From: Eubacteriaceae bacterium
GTDB taxonomy: Bacteria > Bacillota > Clostridia > Eubacteriales > Anaerofustaceae
Assembly (NCBI GenBank): GCA_009782875.1
Contig: WRIE01000001.1
Span: 140,306-204,305 of the forward strand
DNA: 64,000 bases
Direction of reading: 5' to 3'
Of this stretch, positions 56,302 through 64,000 are shown piece by piece. The notes under the pieces are model-generated. The model was not told the DNA's origin and made no database searches. It saw nothing but the letters and a program-made list of their open reading frames with translations. How positions within the stretch are numbered: the first letter of the stretch is position 1; each line of letters begins with the position of its first letter. The translations under genes and the position numbers were made by a program.

Positions 56302-57744
56302 ATGAGCCAAGAACCAACTCAAGTCGAAGAACAAAAACCACCTTTTCCACCTTCAGAGGTGAACGCAAAAAAAGCATTGATAGCAATCGGGATCGGAGTT
56401 TTAATTTCATTCATTCCGGCACCAGAGGGGCTTACTCCCCAATCAATGCGGTATTTAGGCATTTTCATTTTCATGATTGTAGGCATGCTGACTAGCATAG
56501 CACAGACATGGGCTGTCACCACCTTTGCCGCTTTTGTCTGTATCATACTCAAAATGGCGCCGCTAAATACACTGTTTTCAGAATTTTCAGGCACCACCAT
56601 ATGGATGCTTTTAGCCGTTGTCGGTTTTGCTGGCTGCATGCAGGAAAGCGGCCTTATGAAGCGGATCGCATTGCTCGTTTTGAAATTTTTCCCGCCAAAC
56701 TTCGTAGGCCAAGTGCTGGCCCTTCTTTCAGCCTGCACAGTAGTCAACCCAATAATTCCAAGCTCCACAGCAAAACTGGCCATGATGTCCCCGCTGACGG
56801 GGACTGTGATACAGGAGGCAGGGCTCAAACCCCATTCAAAAGGGGCAAAAGGCCTTTGGTTTGTCATGTGGGTAACTGTGTATTTGGGCGCAGCCACCTT
56901 CTTGACTGGCAGCAATATTACTTTGATTTTGCTGGCTATGCTTCCCATAGAAGTCTCCTCGCATTTCACATGGATGAATTGGTTTTTAGCAGGCATTCCG
57001 TGGGGGATTCCGCTGCTTGTACTTACAGCGCTGTATGTGATATTCTTCCTGCGTCCTGAAGAGAAGACATCAATGACCAAGGAAACCATGCAAAACCAAT
57101 TCAAAGCTTTGGGTCCAATGAGCCCAGCAGAACAATTCTGCTTAATAGTGCTTGTCATCACAGTGGGCATGTGGATCACCAATGATGTACACGGAATCCA
57201 TTCTTCAGTAGTGTCTTGGCTGGCGCTGTTTGCAATGTACTGCAGAGGGCTATTCTCAACCAGGGATGTAGTAGCCAAGTTCCCGTGGGCACTGGTCATG
57301 ATGTTTGGCCCGATGATGGGTGTCGTTGCCCTTTTGAAGCCAATGGGGATAATCGACTGGGTGGCTGCCTTGCTGCCTGCAGACTTGATCCGCTCCATGA
57401 TACCCAACGCCTTTGTTTTTGTCTTGATACTAAGCATTGTCAGCTGCTTGCTGCGATTTGTAATCGACCAGCTGTCAATGATACCGATCATTCTGGCGAT
57501 TTTCGGGCCCATAGCAACAATATTGGGTATAAATTACTGGGTCATATTGTTTGTCATGTGGGCAAATGCCCATACATGGCCACTGCCACACCATGGCGTA
57601 ATGATCATGCAAAGTTTTGCGATGATGGGCGGCGATTTGCTGGAGCTGGAGGATGTCACATACCTGACATGGGTGTATTCAGCTATCACTTGCATTTCAT
57701 GTTTGATAGCAGTGCCATTCTGGAGCATGTTGGGCTTGCTGTAA
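56302..57744 (+). CDS. DASS/SLC13-family anion:sodium symporter
   Basis: The 480-residue membrane protein has about 11 to 12 segments and the divalent anion:Na+ symporter layout, with the first hairpin-tip motif as NPIIPSSTAKLAMMSP in place of the usual Ser-Asn-Thr, and a second half around LRFVIDQLSMIPI. These carriers bring in dicarboxylates, citrate or sulfate with sodium. The altered motif makes the anion hard to name. AGGAGG precedes ATG 56302 and a bidirectional terminator follows. Confidence 0.85.
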   Translation: MSQEPTQVEEQKPPFPPSEVNAKKALIAIGIGVLISFIPAPEGLTPQSMRYLGIFIFMIVGMLTSIAQTWAVTTFAAFVCIILKMAPLNTLFSEFSGTTIWMLLAVVGFAGCMQESGLMKRIALLVLKFFPPNFVGQVLALLSACTVVNPIIPSSTAKLAMMSPLTGTVIQEAGLKPHSKGAKGLWFVMWVTVYLGAATFLTGSNITLILLAMLPIEVSSHFTWMNWFLAGIPWGIPLLVLTALYVIFFLRPEEKTSMTKETMQNQFKALGPMSPAEQFCLIVLVITVGMWITNDVHGIHSSVVSWLALFAMYCRGLFSTRDVVAKFPWALVMMFGPMMGVVALLKPMGIIDWVAALLPADLIRSMIPNAFVFVLILSIVSCLLRFVIDQLSMIPIILAIFGPIATILGINYWVILFVMWANAHTWPLPHHGVMIMQSFAMMGGDLLELEDVTYLTWVYSAITCISCLIAVPFWSMLGLL

Positions 57745-57906
57745 AGCGGCTCTTTGCCAACCAAATCTGAATTCGTAAAAAGTTATAGCTTGCGCTTGTT
57801 ATAAAGCTAATCGCGCACATTTTTTCATTGTTTTGAAATTAGCTCTTAAATAAACACAAAGCATGAAAAGTTGCGGCTTGGTTTGAAATGTACACTTCAT
57901 TAGCAG

Positions 57907-57945
57907 AAAAACCGGTTTTGATCTTATTAATCAAACCGGTTTTTT
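57907..57945. terminator. bidirectional terminator
   Basis: AAAACCGGTTTTGAT and ATCAAACCGGTTTTTT form a long stem with A- and T-runs on both sides. It can serve the DASS gene (+) and the dinB unit (-). Confidence 0.85.
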
Positions 57946-58022
57946 AACTTGAAATTTCCTTGCCCCAGATCCCTGCGCTTGCTTTGCAGCGCAATTGGGC
58001 AAAGCTACAATTGATGCTGCCT

Positions 58023-59219
58023 TTATCGACCTTCCCCCTCTGTACTCCTTAGCCTTAATTGCTGCTCTGCAGCCAGCTCGCTGCCAGTTTTTAGGATATC
58101 CATGCCGTGTTTTTGCTGGATCTTGAACATGGCATTTTCCGCTTTTTCCAGCTGCTGCGAACTATCCATTTCAAAAAATGACATTTGCTTGGCAGCAAAG
58201 TCCGACAAGCTGCCTAGAGAGAGCCCCACAAGCCTGACGGGCTCTTGGTTGACGTGATCCAGCAGCGACTCGGCTTGTTTGTATATATAACTGGCGCTGT
58301 TTGTGGCTTCGCCTCTTTTAGACCGAGTAATCTTCCTCATTGTGCCATAGGTGATTTTTATTGTGACTGACCGGCAATAAAGCCCTTTTTCATGAAGCTG
58401 GAAAGCCAGTTCCCTAGAAAACACCCTAAGTGAATCTTTCAAAACCGAAAAATCAGTGATATCTTTCTGGAATGTTGTCTCTTTTCCCAAGGAAAGTGCG
58501 CTGTCCCTCCCGGCAACAACCCTGTTGTCGATGCCACTGGCTAAATCGACAATAGTTTTCCCATAGCTGCCCAAAAGGGCAATAACACTGTCTTGCTTTT
58601 CAAGGATGTCTTGCACAGCCACAACCCCAATCGACTCCAATTTCGTTGCTGTCCTCGGTCCTATCCCATACATCACCCTAGCAGAGCGGTTGGCAATCAA
58701 AGCCTTCAGGGCAGCAGGGGAGGGGATCTCAAATAAACCGCCAGGTTTATTTTCTTCACTGGCAAGTTTGGCGGACATCATGGAGTAGCCGATGCCTACA
58801 GAGCATGACAATCTTGCTATGTCGGCAACCTCCTGCCTAATCCGGTTCCCGATAGCCCATGCGCCCCCAAAGAGGGTGGCTGAGGAAGTAATGTCCAAAT
58901 AGGCTTCATCGAGGGCCACATACTCGATTTGCGGCGAGTATTGCTGCCAAATTCTATGGACTTGCTTGGAGGCTTGCTCGTACTTTTTAAAATCCGGCCG
59001 CATGTACACAGCTCCAGGGCAGCGCCTAAACGCCTCGCTGATTGGCATAGCAGAGCGCACCCCATACTTCCTCGCCTCATAGCTGCACGAGGCGACAACA
59101 CCACGCTCCCCCGGCAGCGCGCCGATTACCAATGGCGCCCCTTGAAGCTTGGGGTTGTCCCTTGCCTCCACTGAGGGGAAAAAAGCATCCATGTCCACAG
59201 CGATGATTATCCGGGACAT
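58023..59219 (-). CDS. dinB: DNA polymerase IV
   Basis: The 398-residue Y-family polymerase bypasses damaged bases. Catalytic carboxylates are visible: Asp9 in AVDMDAFFPSVE, and Asp104 and Glu105 in VALDEAYLDIT. It has SYEARKYGVRSAMP, the helix-hairpin-helix GIGPRTATKLESIG, and the little finger domain. The start is 9 bases after the ADH stop, so both genes share a message. No SOS-box was found. Confidence 0.95.
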   Translation of the reverse strand: MSRIIIAVDMDAFFPSVEARDNPKLQGAPLVIGALPGERGVVASCSYEARKYGVRSAMPISEAFRRCPGAVYMRPDFKKYEQASKQVHRIWQQYSPQIEYVALDEAYLDITSSATLFGGAWAIGNRIRQEVADIARLSCSVGIGYSMMSAKLASEENKPGGLFEIPSPAALKALIANRSARVMYGIGPRTATKLESIGVVAVQDILEKQDSVIALLGSYGKTIVDLASGIDNRVVAGRDSALSLGKETTFQKDITDFSVLKDSLRVFSRELAFQLHEKGLYCRSVTIKITYGTMRKITRSKRGEATNSASYIYKQAESLLDHVNQEPVRLVGLSLGSLSDFAAKQMSFFEMDSSQQLEKAENAMFKIQQKHGMDILKTGSELAAEQQLRLRSTEGEGR

Positions 59220-59228
59220 ATCTGCCGC

Positions 59229-60395
59229 CTACTTTACGGAGCTGTAAATTGCTAGCACATCTTGCCACTCAAGCTTTTTGAGCCCGCCAAGCGGCCGGGA
59301 TGCTGTCGCCCTCTTGGCCATCTCCTCCAAACGCTCCTCGCCGATGCCCAGCTCCCCTAGTGTCGCCGGCAAGCCTAGCTTTGAGAAGAATTCCCTCAAG
59401 CGGCTTATGCCCATAAGGATAATCTGCTCTTGGTCGCGGAAGCTGCCCTCGACACCCATGACGTTTATGGCAAATTGGAGAAAAATGCCAAGGTTGTCCT
59501 TGTACACATGCTGCATCCAGCCTGGGGTCAGCACTGCAAGGCCTGCCCCATGGGCGACATCGTAAAATGCGGACAGCTCATGCTCCATGCCGTGGCATGC
59601 CCAGTCTTGCACACGCCCCATGCCTACAAGGCCGTTGTGGGCGATACTGCCCGCAAAACCCAATTCTGCCCAAGCATCGTAATTTTCCATGTCTTGGCTT
59701 GCCAAAAGAGCATTTTTCATCAAAGTCTTCAAGGCCGCTTCGCATAAGCCATCAGTCAAGTCCGTGTTTTGTGTATTTGTGAAATACCTTTCAAAGACGT
59801 GGCTCATCATGTCAGCCACACCGTTTGCCAACTGTTCTTTCGGTAATGTAAAAAACAGCTCCGGGTTTACGATGGAAAACAACGGCCTAAGCAGCTGGTG
59901 GCCATAGCCGGTTTTTTGCTGTTTGACTTCATTGGATATTACCGTGTTATTGCTGGATTCGCTGCCGGCTGCCGGGATTGTGAGTATTGTAGCTATCGGC
60001 AACGCTTTGGTTATCGGCCCGCCTTTGCGCTCAAACAGCTCCCATACATCAGACTCGTAATAAACGCCCATGGCTATAGCTTTGGAGGAATCGATTACAC
60101 TCCCTCCGCCCACTGCAAGGATAAAATCCACATTCTCATTTTTGCACAGCTCAATGCCCTCGTAAACCAAAGACAGCTTTGGATTGGGTTGGACTCCGCC
60201 TAGCTCTACAAAACACACCCCATTCTCTTCCAGGGAATTTAGGACTATGTCGTGCAGCCCGCTTTTTTTAACGCTGCCTGATCCGTAATGGACAAGCACT
60301 TTTTGGGCTAATGGCTTTAACAGCCCGCCAATATTCTTGTGCTCGTCTTTGCCGAATATCAGCCGTGTTGGAATATGCATATCGAAATTTTCCAT
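59229..60395 (-). CDS. iron-type alcohol dehydrogenase (BDH/YqhD-like)
   Basis: The 388-residue protein is a group III (iron-dependent) alcohol dehydrogenase of the NADPH butanol-dehydrogenase type. It has nucleotide motif AVGGGSVIDSSKAIA, metal ligands in ANGVADMMSHVFE and in HGMEHELSAFYDVAHGAGLA, and a conserved LTIPAAGSESSN. It reduces aldehydes at the end of fermentation or in detoxification. It is the first gene of a two-gene unit with dinB. Confidence 0.92.
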   Translation of the reverse strand: MENFDMHIPTRLIFGKDEHKNIGGLLKPLAQKVLVHYGSGSVKKSGLHDIVLNSLEENGVCFVELGGVQPNPKLSLVYEGIELCKNENVDFILAVGGGSVIDSSKAIAMGVYYESDVWELFERKGGPITKALPIATILTIPAAGSESSNNTVISNEVKQQKTGYGHQLLRPLFSIVNPELFFTLPKEQLANGVADMMSHVFERYFTNTQNTDLTDGLCEAALKTLMKNALLASQDMENYDAWAELGFAGSIAHNGLVGMGRVQDWACHGMEHELSAFYDVAHGAGLAVLTPGWMQHVYKDNLGIFLQFAINVMGVEGSFRDQEQIILMGISRLREFFSKLGLPATLGELGIGEERLEEMAKRATASRPLGGLKKLEWQDVLAIYSSVK

Positions 60396-60506
60396 ATTAA
60401 TTGCTCCTCGTTGTTAAATCTGCCAAAGAAAAAAATATTCTCCTGGTTCGATTTTACCAGAAAAAGATTACTCATTCAGACGTTTCCAATAATTGCCACA
60501 TCCAGT

Positions 60507-61280
60507 CTAATTATCCAGCCTGGTATGGTCGTACTTTTCTGCCTTTATTCTAATATATCGGTTAATTTCAGCGTTTGATAGCCGCTCCAGCATGTAACCG
60601 TCATCGCTGGTGTCAACATCAATGCCTCTATTATTCGCAGCTACCTTCAATATCTCCTCTGCAAACCAAGGATTTTTGACCAGCACGGGTCCCAGGAAAT
60701 TTGTGAAGAAAAAGTTGAGCTTCCTAATCCCCTCCATTCCATTTTTGTCGTTGCCGAAGCCATACCTGGAAATGCCCAAAGGCTTTTCCCCTGCCCCCAG
60801 CTTTATTGACGCAATTTGGATTTGCCCGCCGACTATCTCCATGTCATACCCAAATGTGTCGGTCATCAGCACCGCGTCATTTGAATACGGCGTCTGCAGC
60901 TCCTCCATTGTGGCATCGATGACCCCCATCCCTTCGTATACCCCATTTTTGCGGACTACTTCACCTGCAAAGATGCCGATCGCGGAGCCAATAGCCAGCA
61001 TGGTGTTTCCTGAATCAATGTATTCCTTGTAAGCTTGCGCTCCCCCATATGCGTCTTTTGCGAGGAACAGGGAACTAGCCAGCTCGCCAGGGCTGAAAAC
61101 CATTAGATCGATCTTGTCAAAAGGGACTTTGTCATTGGGAGAGTCGTACCTGGCAATAGAGAGCTCCAGCCCCATTTTCCCAGCTACATTCATCAAAGCC
61201 CATATATTGCCCCTGTCCCCGTGGAGGCTTAAGATATCTGGGTACATATAAGCTACATTAACCGTCTTTTTCGCGCTCAT
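60507..61280 (-). CDS. gatD: GatD-like amidotransferase subunit lacking catalytic residues
   Basis: The 257-residue protein aligns along its length with GatD, the glutaminase half of the MurT-GatD complex that amidates lipid II glutamate. The normal nucleophile motif TICGGYQFLG (Cys94 in Staphylococcus aureus) reads LAIGSAIGIFAG here, putting Gly98 in the Cys place. The general base motif TYLHGP reads TNFLGP, with Leu196 for His. The rest of the fold is conserved (DTFGYD, GFGNDKNGMEGI, VLVKNP). The ATG overlaps the murT stop as TGATG. It is probably inactive as a glutaminase and may be structural or use another ammonia route. Confidence 0.8.
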   Translation of the reverse strand: MSAKKTVNVAYMYPDILSLHGDRGNIWALMNVAGKMGLELSIARYDSPNDKVPFDKIDLMVFSPGELASSLFLAKDAYGGAQAYKEYIDSGNTMLAIGSAIGIFAGEVVRKNGVYEGMGVIDATMEELQTPYSNDAVLMTDTFGYDMEIVGGQIQIASIKLGAGEKPLGISRYGFGNDKNGMEGIRKLNFFFTNFLGPVLVKNPWFAEEILKVAANNRGIDVDTSDDGYMLERLSNAEINRYIRIKAEKYDHTRLDN

Positions 61281-62647
61281 CAGTTTGCGCCTCCTGTTTT
61301 GGCCAAGTGTTTTTTTATCCCCTCCATCAACTTCATCAATGTGATAAAATACACAGTCTCTGACTCATATTTGTCTATTTCTTCAAGTATTCTAGAAGCT
61401 GAATCTGAATTGACCACAACAACGTCGTCTTTTTTGGCTCCATCATAGTAAAGCCTGTTTGCGATATCATAGCAAACAAACTCTGAAAAACAGATGCTTT
61501 TCTCCACATTGCTTGCCAGCAAACGCTTGAAATCACAGTCATAAGCATAGTAAGTGTTCGCGTAGTGTGGCGTGAATTTCGGCCTTCTCTCGTCGAGGGT
61601 GCACAGGCCGATGACAAAAAGCTTGGGGGACGGGTCGCTTGCTATGGCATCCAACGCCCCTTGGAGGGTTTCCGGGTTCTCTTGCTTCATGCGGATGTAC
61701 TTGATTTTCTTGCCTTTGTAGTTTATCTCTTCCATGCGGCCTGAGGCGTTGACAAAGGTGGAAAGCCCTGAAGACACGGCTTGGAGGCACAAACCTAGAT
61801 CAAGGCATACAGCGCTTGCAGCAGAGTAGTTATAGAGCATTACTGGCGCGTCGTATGGCATTGGAAAGCGGGTGTCATTAATATAAAACTCTTTTTCTTC
61901 GAAATTTGCCCTTTCTGTTTGGACGCTGTCCACAGAAGATGAAAAAGAGCAATTTGAGCACTTGAAGTCGCCGACATTGTTCAAATTTAAAAATGAGAAG
62001 TCGATTTTATGCCTACATATCGGGCATGGCATAGACACATCCAATAGGCCATCCTTGAAGTAGGACTCCGATGTCTGGGAAGCCCCAAAGTACACGACTT
62101 CCCCAGCAAGTTCCTCAAAGGACTTGCTTCTGGGCTCGTGGTTGTTCAAGTACAGCTTCATGCTCTTGTTGAACACCCCTGAAAATATGGAATAGATCAA
62201 ATCTGGCTCCCCGTTCCTGTGGACTTGGTCTTGCATGACATTGGTCACAATGCAACGGGTAAACGGGAGGTTGTTATAAATAGTTGGCAGAGACCGCTCA
62301 TCCACCTCCCAGATATAGTACTCCGATCTTGGGGCGCCGTTTAATTTGGTATCTTTGATATAGACGCTGAGAACGCCATTTAGCATATTCGAGCCTTTAA
62401 GGTTGGATGCCACTTGCTTCCCGTTCACCTTCAGCACATGGTAGAGCAAATTCGTGGTAGTAGTTTTTCCGTTTGATCCGGTAACCACAATGACTTTGTC
62501 ATAATTTATGCCAGGTATCTGTTTGGCGAAATCCGGGTAAAGCTTGAGGGCAATCCTTCCGGGAAAGTCGGTTCCACGGTTTTTGTCTATGAGCCTGATT
62601 GCAAACCAAGCAAGTTTTGCAATTGCGAGCACTATCTTAAAGCGCAT
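61280..62647 (-). CDS. murT: MurT-like Mur ligase
   Basis: The 455-residue protein has the Mur ligase ATP motif VTGSNGKTTT (56-65), central domain and the four-Cys zinc ribbon typical of MurT (Cys208, Cys211, Cys230, Cys233), then the C-terminal DUF1727 domain. In known MurT the latter holds an Asp (in a DVSWIWD text) that completes the glutaminase triad of GatD; here the aligned stretch NTYYAYD has Asn. ATG 62647 has AAGGGA upstream; the frame extends further without a site. The ligase site looks functional even if amide supply is not. Confidence 0.88.
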   Translation of the reverse strand: MRFKIVLAIAKLAWFAIRLIDKNRGTDFPGRIALKLYPDFAKQIPGINYDKVIVVTGSNGKTTTTNLLYHVLKVNGKQVASNLKGSNMLNGVLSVYIKDTKLNGAPRSEYYIWEVDERSLPTIYNNLPFTRCIVTNVMQDQVHRNGEPDLIYSIFSGVFNKSMKLYLNNHEPRSKSFEELAGEVVYFGASQTSESYFKDGLLDVSMPCPICRHKIDFSFLNLNNVGDFKCSNCSFSSSVDSVQTERANFEEKEFYINDTRFPMPYDAPVMLYNYSAASAVCLDLGLCLQAVSSGLSTFVNASGRMEEINYKGKKIKYIRMKQENPETLQGALDAIASDPSPKLFVIGLCTLDERRPKFTPHYANTYYAYDCDFKRLLASNVEKSICFSEFVCYDIANRLYYDGAKKDDVVVVNSDSASRILEEIDKYESETVYFITLMKLMEGIKKHLAKTGGAN

Positions 62648-62966
62648 AAAATCCCTTCTTTTCGTAAATAATACATGCCTAGGATTATTGGCGCTTTCAG
62701 TGCGCGCCATGCATAAACCTTAAGCAATTGTTGGAAATGGGCGAAGCTTTGTCAAAATGATAACTACAGAATAAATTATAATACATCAGTTGCGCATTGT
62801 TATCTAAGTATTGACGTATTGACAAAAAAAGAGAAGCAGCTACAATCTTCGCATTCATTTTTGCGACTGCCCAGCGCTGCTTGGCATAAACACAAAACTG
62901 GCTTAAAACACTTCGTTTACAATGGTATAATTTGAGTATCGAGAATATCAGAATGGGGGAAAAAAA
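62648..62966. other. divergent promoter region
   Basis: The gap between murT (-) and the DUF503 gene (+) holds a - strand TTGACA (62755-62750) with a weak AACAAT 17 bases on (62732-62727), and a + strand TATAAT at 62926-62931 preceded by a poor -35. No gene or structured RNA is seen. Confidence 0.4.
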
Positions 62967-63242
62967 ATGCATGTGGCTGCGGCAAAACTTACTTTTGCGT
63001 TGCATTATGCAACTTCGCTGAAAGACAAGAGGCAAGTGGCAAAAAGCGCGATAGAAAAGGCCCGCACAAAGTTCAACGTGTCTATAGCCGAGGTCTCCGC
63101 CCAAGATAGCCTCAAGCTCCTGACAATCGGCGTTTGTGTGGTGTCTGGCGAAGCATCCCATGCCCAGCGCTCCCTTGACAGTGTTATCCGCTACATGGAG
63201 GAGAATACCCAAGCAGACCTCGCCCAAGTGGAAATGCAATAA
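62967..63242 (+). CDS. DUF503 family protein (YlxP-like)
   Basis: The 91-residue protein matches the DUF503 pattern: N-terminal beta strand, SLKDKRQVAKSAIEKARTKF, VSIAEVSAQDSLKLLTIGV and a terminal helix. YlxP of Bacillus sits next to ribosome-maturation genes and its role is not settled. Here it stands alone with its own TATAAT box and a GGGGGA-type site. Confidence 0.9.
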   Translation: MHVAAAKLTFALHYATSLKDKRQVAKSAIEKARTKFNVSIAEVSAQDSLKLLTIGVCVVSGEASHAQRSLDSVIRYMEENTQADLAQVEMQ

Positions 63243-63338
63243 AAAAACGGGCAGGAAAGAAAATGGCAGAGCCTTTCGAAATCCAGCCTGGGGAAAAGCG
63301 AACCTGGGACTGCATAGTTATACTTGAGCGCAAGCTAC

Positions 63339-63842
63339 TCACTGCGTCAAGAGGCTCTCGCTATCCAATCTAAGTTTGTAGAAATACTGGAGCCATTCAG
63401 GCAAACTTGCGACGGATGGTTTGATTTTCTCCAATGTGCGTTTGCCGACTCGCCTGTCCATTATGGCGAGCATTCGAACAATCCAGCCGCTTGATTCCAG
63501 TGACTGGGAAATACTGTTGGACAGGAATTCGTCAAGAGAAATCCCAAAGTCCCAAGGCGCAAAAAGTCCTTGGTCACCGAAGCCTTTAGCAACCATATCA
63601 TACAACTCGCCAAGGCTTCTATCGCAATCAAGCTTGTATGTCCCCGCAATTACCTTGTATTCAACCGAAAAAGGTATATTGAGTATTTCTTTATCATCAA
63701 CCAGGACACAAACTCTTCCAAGATTGTCATGCGCTTTTCTGTATCTAGTAGCAAAATAACGCACCCGGCCTTTTAGCGAATCGCAAAGCAAGTTTTGTTC
63801 CAATGTCTTGCGTACTTGTGCCCAATGCCTGTTTGTAGCCAC
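63339..63842 (-). CDS. conserved hypothetical protein
   Basis: The 167-residue soluble protein begins best at GTG 63842 (MATNRHWAQVRKTLEQ), since GGAGG lies 7 bases before it; an ATG 48 bases upstream is in frame but has no site. It contains LLCDSLKGRVRYFATRYRKA, typical of a small group of uncharacterised proteins in anaerobic Bacillota (the SF0329-type group, from memory). No catalytic motif can be named. It is monocistronic as far as the window shows. Confidence 0.55.
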   Translation of the reverse strand: MATNRHWAQVRKTLEQNLLCDSLKGRVRYFATRYRKAHDNLGRVCVLVDDKEILNIPFSVEYKVIAGTYKLDCDRSLGELYDMVAKGFGDQGLFAPWDFGISLDEFLSNSISQSLESSGWIVRMLAIMDRRVGKRTLEKIKPSVASLPEWLQYFYKLRLDSESLLTQ

Positions 63843-63937
63843 AACATAACCTCCAAATACATTTTTTCCATTTGTACACAACTCTATCAATTATACTGAC
63901 GATGTCCCAAGCTCCGTAGAATTTCAAAACAAAAACA

Positions 63938-64000
63938 CAGCTCCATCCACTATGGTATAATTGTGTTAGTGAACAAAAAATACTAAGTGAAATGGAGCTG
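63938..64000. repeat. inverted repeat around a promoter at the right edge
   Basis: CAGCTCCAT (63938-63946) and ATGGAGCTG (63992-64000) are perfectly complementary and flank a TGGTATAAT -10-type box (63953-63961). The right copy may continue beyond the window. It could be an operator pair, a start of a new gene at ATG 63992 or the end of a mobile element. Confidence 0.35.

Noticed and set aside
1..64000. CRISPR arrays, tRNA or rRNA genes
   Set aside because: No regularly spaced repeats and no recognisable tRNA or rRNA core motifs were seen on either strand, though a covariance search was not possible.

Overview
The window reads as a chromosomal segment of an anaerobic Gram-positive bacterium, most likely a member of the Clostridia (Bacillota). 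The signs are MurT/GatD-type cell-wall genes, a DUF896 protein, a YlxP-type DUF503 protein, pyruvate carboxylase, a sortase-signal-like small protein and AGGAGG-type ribosome binding sites. No taxon below class can be supported from the sequence alone. No tRNA, rRNA or CRISPR array was recognised.

Layout. 1-5.3 kb (mostly + strand): a URO-D-fold protein, probably of the corrinoid methyltransferase type, with a 49-residue companion, a YdcZ-type transporter, a DltE-like short-chain dehydrogenase (- strand) and an unknown membrane protein. 5.6-42.2 kb: every recognisable gene is on the - strand. In transcription order, starting at 42.2 kb, there is a promoter, a cobalamin riboswitch, cbiZ, an ABC-2 exporter pair and a CbiR-like TIM barrel. 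A second cobalamin riboswitch follows, then a chelatase AAA+ subunit (ChlI/BchI type), a 10-kb array of duplicated and partly ruined corrinoid/iron-type ABC binding proteins and permeases, and an ABC ATPase with an extra C-terminal domain. Next come two consecutive CobN/BchH-type giant chelatase subunits, a ChlD/BchD-type subunit, a nitrogenase-like NifH-NifD fusion, a NifK-like partner and five tandem GPH-family transporters, one of them a pseudogene.

42.2-64 kb is ordinary by comparison: a secreted GLUG-repeat protein, an MFS remnant, an IS1595-type insertion sequence, pyruvate carboxylase, two small genes, argG, a small PKTG-motif membrane protein, a papain-like protease, a DASS transporter, dinB, an iron-type alcohol dehydrogenase, gatD/murT, a DUF503 gene and a hypothetical gene.

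How the genes may work together. Two B12 riboswitches, CbiZ and a CbiR-like protein point to corrinoid capture and remodelling. The chelatase set (one I, one D, two H-type subunits) and the nitrogenase-like ATP-driven reductase resemble the logic of bacteriochlorophyll and F430 synthesis: metal insertion plus reduction of a tetrapyrrole. Photosynthesis and methanogenesis genes are absent, and the fused reductase is unlike the separate subunits of BchLNB, CfbCD or Nif. I infer a tetrapyrrole or corrinoid metal-insertion and reduction system of unknown product, fed by a fast-evolving uptake array. The product, metal and substrate cannot be read from the sequence.
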